In this document: one piece after another, positions 58,501-64,000 of the stretch | Position numbering within the stretch: position 1 is the stretch's first letter | How the letters are laid out: every line of letters begins with the position of its first letter | NCBI RefSeq assembly: GCF_028502605.1 | Contig: NC_079236.1 | Location: 682,001-746,000, forward strand | DNA from: Trichoderma breve | Taxonomy: Eukaryota; Ascomycota; Sordariomycetes; Hypocreales; Hypocreaceae | Reading direction: 5' to 3' | Length of the DNA stretch: 64,000 bases | Made by a program: the position numbers and the translations under genes | The notes under the pieces: generated by a model | The model's database searches: none | What the model was told of the DNA's origin: nothing | The model's input: the letters and a program-made list of their open reading frames with translations, nothing else

Positions 58501-61080
58501 GAGAGGGCCATTGTGGTTGTTTGGGACGGGTAAAAGGGACTATTCCGCAATGAGGGGACTTTTGCCCCAGCGCTCTCCGCTAAAAACCCATGCCCGGGCG
58601 ATCACAACCAAGCTATTGGGAGGAAATCAAGTGGCCAGAATTGGGGAGCCATGGAGCCCTGAGGCGGGACCCGAATGGCCAAAGACACGCGTTCGTCTAG
58701 GACAAGGCCTCTTTCAGGGAAAGGCCAGACCCGCCGTTAAAGTACAGTTGGAAGACCCTGGTCCTGGTTGTTCTCCATGATCATCACCGACCCCCTCCTT
58801 GTACTTTACACCCCCTGCTATTCGTTTGTGATTCGTTTAGTCTACACCCTTTCACCCCTGTGCTTTGTTCTCACGACCTTGTTGAGATGTGGATACATCT
58901 TCCTTCAGAGTTGCCAAAGAAAACTCCGCTCAAAATTATGGGCCTCACCTGGTCCTTGAAGGAGATCATGGACTGCCAAGATGTTCCCTTTTCTTCCTCG
59001 TCATCTACGGCCCGGCCGAGAGCGTCCGGTTTCGCTCACAAGTACCGACATACAACGGTTTGGGTTCCAAAGGATCTCTCTGCCAAGCACTCTGCGGCAT
59101 TCATCATACATATCCGGGAGCAGGGCGCTTTCTCCATCTATCAATAGGAAGGCATCAGCAAAGCTCCGCCCTCTCGGTCTCGTGGGCAGAGCCACACTGA
59201 AAGTTGGCCTAGCTCTGCTTGAGAAAAAGGAACCCATAGCCCGTATCGTGTGGCGGCCGTGTGTCTGGACATGTACTTTGACAGATCCAGCTAGCTGAGG
59301 CGAGTCTAAAGCCCTTCATCTGCCACCAAGTGGGGAGACTACTTGTCCAGAGCACCCATTGCAAGGCACAACAGGCCGCCCAGGGCTGGAGAAAACGGTC
59401 GGCACAGGCTGCCTAAAAGGGTATAAGACGTGCCTTTCTTTTGATGAACGGATAACCTCAAAAAGGGCGAACCGTTTTATTCTATCTCTCTTCCTTGACG
59501 GGAAGCTGCGGCCACTGTACCTGTTTGGCATGCACTGTGCAATGTCGGGGAATGATTCTTGTCAGTATGCCTTTGTTGTCAAACTGTTTATTAGAGACTA
59601 TTGAGCAGGGATTCAAAGCATATACAAGTAGTATATGCTGCCCAGGTGGAATGTTCACTTCAGCTCAATCCACTAGGATCGAAACAAGCTGGTACAGCTA
59701 TGCGGCATCCATGTCGAGGTCATGACTCGAATCCAACAGACACAACATGCAGAAAGCGGAGCGATGCTCAGTTGAGATGGGCATGATTGAGTTGCGGTGA
59801 ATATACCGCCAAAGGTGAAACTGAGAGGAGGGGTTGGAATCAATTCGCAGCCCGACATATGAGATCCGTGAGTATACTTCCTGCTCTATCCTTTTTCCCT
59901 TTTAAAAGGCAAACAGTGAGAAAGTAGTGGCGGCTGATTTCATGCAATTAGCTGGATGTATGTACAGGCATGCGTACATGCTTCGTACATATCTAGCACC
60001 CCATCACATGAAGCTCTGCGGCTAGATACCCGCCATGTGACAATGCGACCCTGAAGAGATAGCGACGCCAAAGATGAGTGCATGACTCCATTGCATGTCT
60101 TGGCGGGCGGCCGAGTAGCCGATGAGCTGGTCTCTGTGCCAGCGAAGTCATCTCGTCTGTCTGCTGTGGTGCGTATTCAATCAGAGAGGACATCAAGAGT
60201 GTTTCGTGAGGCGCCGTCACTGTTGCATTCCGACATCACCCTGCGACCAACTCTCATGCCGCGGCAATCCTCCCAGCCAAGTGCAGTCTGTTGAAAGCTT
60301 GGCCAAGTTCCTTTTTGGCGAGGGCGAGGCATGGATGAGATGCGATGCTTCATGCCGTCTTAACGCCGACCCTGAACCTTGCCTGTACCATGCTCACTTG
60401 CAAATGTTTCGTCCCCTAGGAGTGAGACATGACAACACTTCAGGACGCGTGATTCATCTCCTAATACTGACAAGTGTACGGAGTCGCAGTAGGTATAACG
60501 AAGGGGGTTTACTCCATAGTGTTTAAAGACAACTCTCCCGGGTCCACTGTGCTTGTTCGGGCATTCTGCTTGATGATCATGCCACGGGCTAAGATCAGAG
60601 CTTATTTTCTTATCTGCTTCCTCTAGGGTACCAGATGCACAATACGAGTCACCGCGAATCCTTAACGGCAGAAAGGATCCGACCCCTGCCGTCAGATCTA
60701 GGTCGAGATGCAGCTCTGGGGGAGTATGAATGGGGTTTTTACGAAAGGCTGTAGGAAGATGGCCGCTCCTAGGATCTGGCCAATGCCTTTCTTAACTGGG
60801 ACAACGTGCAAAGCGGACGAAAACGGAGATCAGAATCTCGCCATTTGTGCCAAGAGGATTCCTAATATATACATCCAATGATAGTTCACAACTTCTACAT
60901 ATTATGTAGCTTATCCACTGCATAGGACAAAAGGAACAAATTTACTGGTTAATACAACGTTGCACTTTCTCGCAAAACCCCCCAAACAAACAACCTATGA
61001 ACCAACACACACACAACTGCGTCTCCGTTTGTTGAGGTTGGTCCCTGTGACCTCCGGAGATAGATTCTCTTTATCCGCTT
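52501..61080. other. gene-poor region between C2H2 gene and ATPase pseudogene
   Basis: About 8.6 kb with no supported gene on either strand. Open frames of up to about 150 codons exist but lack recognisable domains and overlap one another on both strands. TACGGAGT-type motifs occur at 53426, 56860, 58134 and 60477. A TCTCGCC repeat lies at 57602-57629. Confidence 0.5.
57602..57629. repeat. short tandem repeat TCTCGC(C/A)n
   Basis: About four imperfect copies of TCTCGCC in non-coding DNA. No visible function. Confidence 0.7.
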
Positions 61081-64000
61081 CTAAGCCTCGGCTCCGACAA
61101 CAAACGCAATGACAGCGACAAACACAAACCCCCACTGCCCGTCAATCCCCGTATGCATGAGGACGATTGCGTTCAGCCGCGGGATGTACAACGCCGGAAA
61201 TATCATGAAGAAGACAACTGTAATGGCAAAGAATAGAAACTTATTTCCCCACAGATGAGCCCCCCACGCGCCGACGCCCTTGTGCATATCGAAAAGAGGA
61301 CCGCGAGGAGAGCAGGAAGATCCACATCATCGCGGTGTAGACCGTTGCGAGGGCACGGAAGACGTCGTGGCACGAGGGTGAATAGGCGTTGTTGTAGCTG
61401 AGGCCCAAACTGCCGTCGCCAAAGCCGAAGATGACGGTGGTGAAAGAGCCAAGCATGGAACCGGCCCGTAGCCGAACATATCGAGCATAAACTCGGGAGT
61501 GAAGATGCCGTAGCGGAGCTGTGTGGCAAACGACTGTTAGCTGGGGTTTCAGTTGGCGTGTTGATCTGTGGCAAGGTAGGGGTGAACATTCAGTCTCGGG
61601 GAGGGCGGTTGAGAATGTCTGGGACGGCAGTTTCAAATCCAAGACCCGTTTCGCTAAAGACACCAGTGCCGGGAAGCATCCGGATGGTTTCGACGGTAGT
61701 TGATAGAAACACGGAGACGTTTGCGTTGTCCTTGAAAACTAGGACAGTGAGAAGAGAGATGGCGAAGCCGATGTTGGTTGCTAGTACGTGAAGGACGAAT
61801 TTCTGGGTAATGTCGAATATATGGCGGCCTTCTTCAATAGCGTTGAGGATTGAGGTGAAGTTGTCGTTGGTTAGGATAATGTCGGATGATTCTTTGATGA
61901 CGTCTAGGCCTGATCCCATGGTGATGCTAATGTCTGCAAGCTTAAGACTTAAACTATCATTGACACCATCGCCAATCATGGCAACGCAGCGGCTAGGTCT
62001 ATGGAGGATCTCAATCATTTGGCTAGCAAGTATAAGGGGTAGTTGAGGAAGAACATCAATCCAGTCATCGCTCAGGGCGCCAAACTCTTGAGCCGTCATC
62101 ATAATTGTATGAGCAAGTCGGCAGGGAGCATGCGAATCTCCTCTGACGAAGGAAGGATACATACGTCTGTAACAATAGCATAAGTCGTCTACGGGTAGCC
62201 TCCTATAAGCATATAGAGTACGATACCGGCACCTTGGCACATGAGAAGACTGTCTTTGGACCTAGGACGGGGAGGATCGCGGATTCTCAAGAGGCTGTGA
62301 AAGACAAGATCACGTTCGAAGCGTTGACGAGGGGGGAGGGGCGATTCTTTCCGTGAAATTGGATGCCGAAACTGATCGGCTTTAAGGTTTGTGAGCAAGT
62401 GCGAGGACACGAAGGCCTTGACTTGCTAAACTCCCATATTGTCCAAGATGGTGGCTTCCATGACGCTGTCTAGAGTCCGTCCACTGAAGCGAAACGATCC
62501 CATATCTCTGTTACGCGTTCTACCGCTCCCTATTATATGACATCAGATATACATCGCCTACAACTGCACTTCTTTTACAAGACACTATACGTTTGTGAAA
62601 ATGTGTGTTTCTTGTGTCGTTGTATCCAAGAAGAAAGCCAATACCTTTTTGACTCCAGAGTCAAACGGAAACTCTCCAATATAGCTCCATTCCTCTCCCA
62701 ATCCCTTTGATAGCTGTACACAATCGTAGCCAAAACGAGATGCGAATATCTCGATAGCAATTTTAGTCGGAGCGCACGAGCTGTCCGCTGGTTTGCTTGC
62801 GCCGCATCACTCTTCCTCTTCGACGGTGGCCAAGTTGGCGAGTGAGACTATGTTCAAGTAATCTTGCAGAAGATACGTCTTGCAGAATCCTTCAAGAGGA
62901 TTGATCTCTTCTCCTGATGACTGCTTTCCAATTTTATTTACACCTCTGGGTTGCGTAGGACTGAATGATACTTGACCGACGATAGGGTTATATACCTCGT
63001 TTGTCGTTTCGACAGAATAGGTACCATGCTCCGGAAGTCATGCTCTGCATGCAATCATTCGGTCTTGAGTGATTGCCCGGTTTTGTCAGAGCAGATGTCT
63101 ACAAACAATGATTAGTGTCTGTAGCAAACAGTTGAGAGTAATAGCATGGCACTTACTTCTCACTCCACCCAAAGCCTCCAAACTGGATAGATTACCAAAA
63201 ATGACATGTATCTCAAGCATATTCTTGGTGCCGGTTGTCTTGGTAACTGTTAGGACAAGTAATAACGAAGCGGTAATGTGGCCACAGCCGTTGTGACAGC
63301 CTATAGAATGACATCTTCATGTATGTCAAACTTGTATCGAATTTGTTGGCCCTAAGCACAATAATTGCACAGACAATTGCAAAGGTGAGGGGCTATAAGA
63401 ACAATTGCACAAGTTCCTTTGCAGCAGAGTACCAACAGTAAGACCAAGGAATCTGCCCAACCAGCCCATCGTAGCATTTGACTACACCTAGGCTGCAGAC
63501 TCAGAATGAGGGGTCTGAGATTTCCATTTGGCACCTTTGTCTGCCAAACATTCTCCTTGCAGCGCACTAGCAATGTGCCCGATTCCTGTGTACATGCTAG
63601 TTGCTAGGATAATTCCGCGGCCTCCACCTTTGGTGACTGTTGTAGAGCTATAAACTACGTTGAGGCGATCGCCCTGACCGGTGTCATCGTCAACTGTGGC
63701 CTTTCGGCTCTGGGGAATTGGATCCGACTCGCCCATAAGGAATGTCTCATCTGATTTCAAGTTTACGGCATGGATAAGCCTGATGTCTACGTGTTCAGAG
63801 TCGCCGGTTGTCAAGTCGGCGATATCACCGGGAACCACGTTCGGTGTCTGAATGCTAATGGTTTTACTGTCCCGAAACACATTGTATGTTAGCGATCCCA
63901 AGTCTCAGAGTGAGTTGGTGGTTCTTTCAACCTGAAGAGTCTGGATAAATCCGATGAAGACATTTGACGATGATGCCTCCGAGAATGCCGCCTTCAATCA
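61081..64000 (-). pseudogene. decayed ENA-type P-type cation ATPase (partial)
   Basis: Minus strand, running off the right edge. ENA ATPases export Na+/K+ across the plasma membrane. Remnants lie in correct order: actuator segment VVPGDIADLTTGDSEHVD with MGES replacing TGES (63722-63736); phosphorylation site ICSDKTG (63076-63096) soon followed by a stop (63055-63057); nucleotide-domain EFPFDSGVKKV (about 62650-62675); hinge GDGVNDSLSLKLADIS (61957-61974 onward); and C-terminal membrane part FGFGDGSLG and FPALYIPRLN. The frame is broken many times, with an in-frame stop at 63905-63907. The end reads GAEA then stop where the family has a tryptophan (TGG to TAG). Several changes are transitions. 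It is not functional as it stands. Confidence 0.88.

Noticed and set aside
1..64000. CRISPR arrays, telomeric repeats, rRNA, intact transposons or viral copies
   Set aside because: None of their sequence signs (regular spaced repeats, TTAGGG arrays, transposase or reverse-transcriptase motifs, terminal repeats) was seen by eye on either strand.

Overview
The window is nuclear DNA of a filamentous ascomycete. Genes are carried on both strands, and most are split by one to three short introns of roughly 50 to 170 bases with GT...AG ends and CTAAC-like branch sites. The proteins have fungal architectures: a NIMA kinase, a Zn2Cys6 regulator with a fungal-specific domain, an FSH hydrolase, Spp1 and a Rogdi/Rav2 protein. 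Intron style and protein sequence suggest Pezizomycotina, probably Sordariomycetes and possibly a Trichoderma-like Hypocreales. That placement is inference and was not tested by any search.

Positions 1 to about 29,100 are gene-dense housekeeping DNA. In order: a Rav2/Rogdi protein (+), a NIPSNAP protein (-), ATP synthase subunit j (+), an FSH serine hydrolase (+), proteasome lid subunit Rpn5 (-), ribosome-assembly WD40 protein Sqt1 (-), COMPASS PHD subunit Spp1 (-), copper chaperone Sco1 (+), a CECR5-type HAD phosphatase (+), choline kinase (+), an ankyrin/double-BTB protein (-), a NIMA kinase (+) and a BLOC-1-like coiled-coil protein (-). NIPSNAP, Atp18, Sco1 and perhaps the FSH and CECR5 proteins act at mitochondria. 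NIPSNAP and ATP18 share one divergent promoter carrying a palindromic CACGTG box.

Positions 29,100 to 64,000 are gene-poor. They hold one possible tiny gene with a repeat-rich leader, and a same-strand pair: a divergent poly(ADP-ribose) glycohydrolase and a Zn2Cys6 transcription factor. About 12.8 kb without a recognisable gene follows, then a single C2H2 zinc-finger regulator, then another 10.5 kb without genes. The window ends inside a decayed ENA-type P-type ATPase pseudogene. Several of its changes are transitions, including a tryptophan codon turned into a stop, which would fit repeat-induced point mutation (RIP) or slow decay.

The less ordinary items are the PARG-like gene (altered active-site loop, and an upstream reading frame ending in TGATG on the PARG start codon), the isolated C2H2 regulator in about 23 kb of apparently non-coding DNA, and a recurring TACGGAGT motif in the gene-poor parts. 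No tRNA, rRNA, CRISPR array or intact transposon was found.
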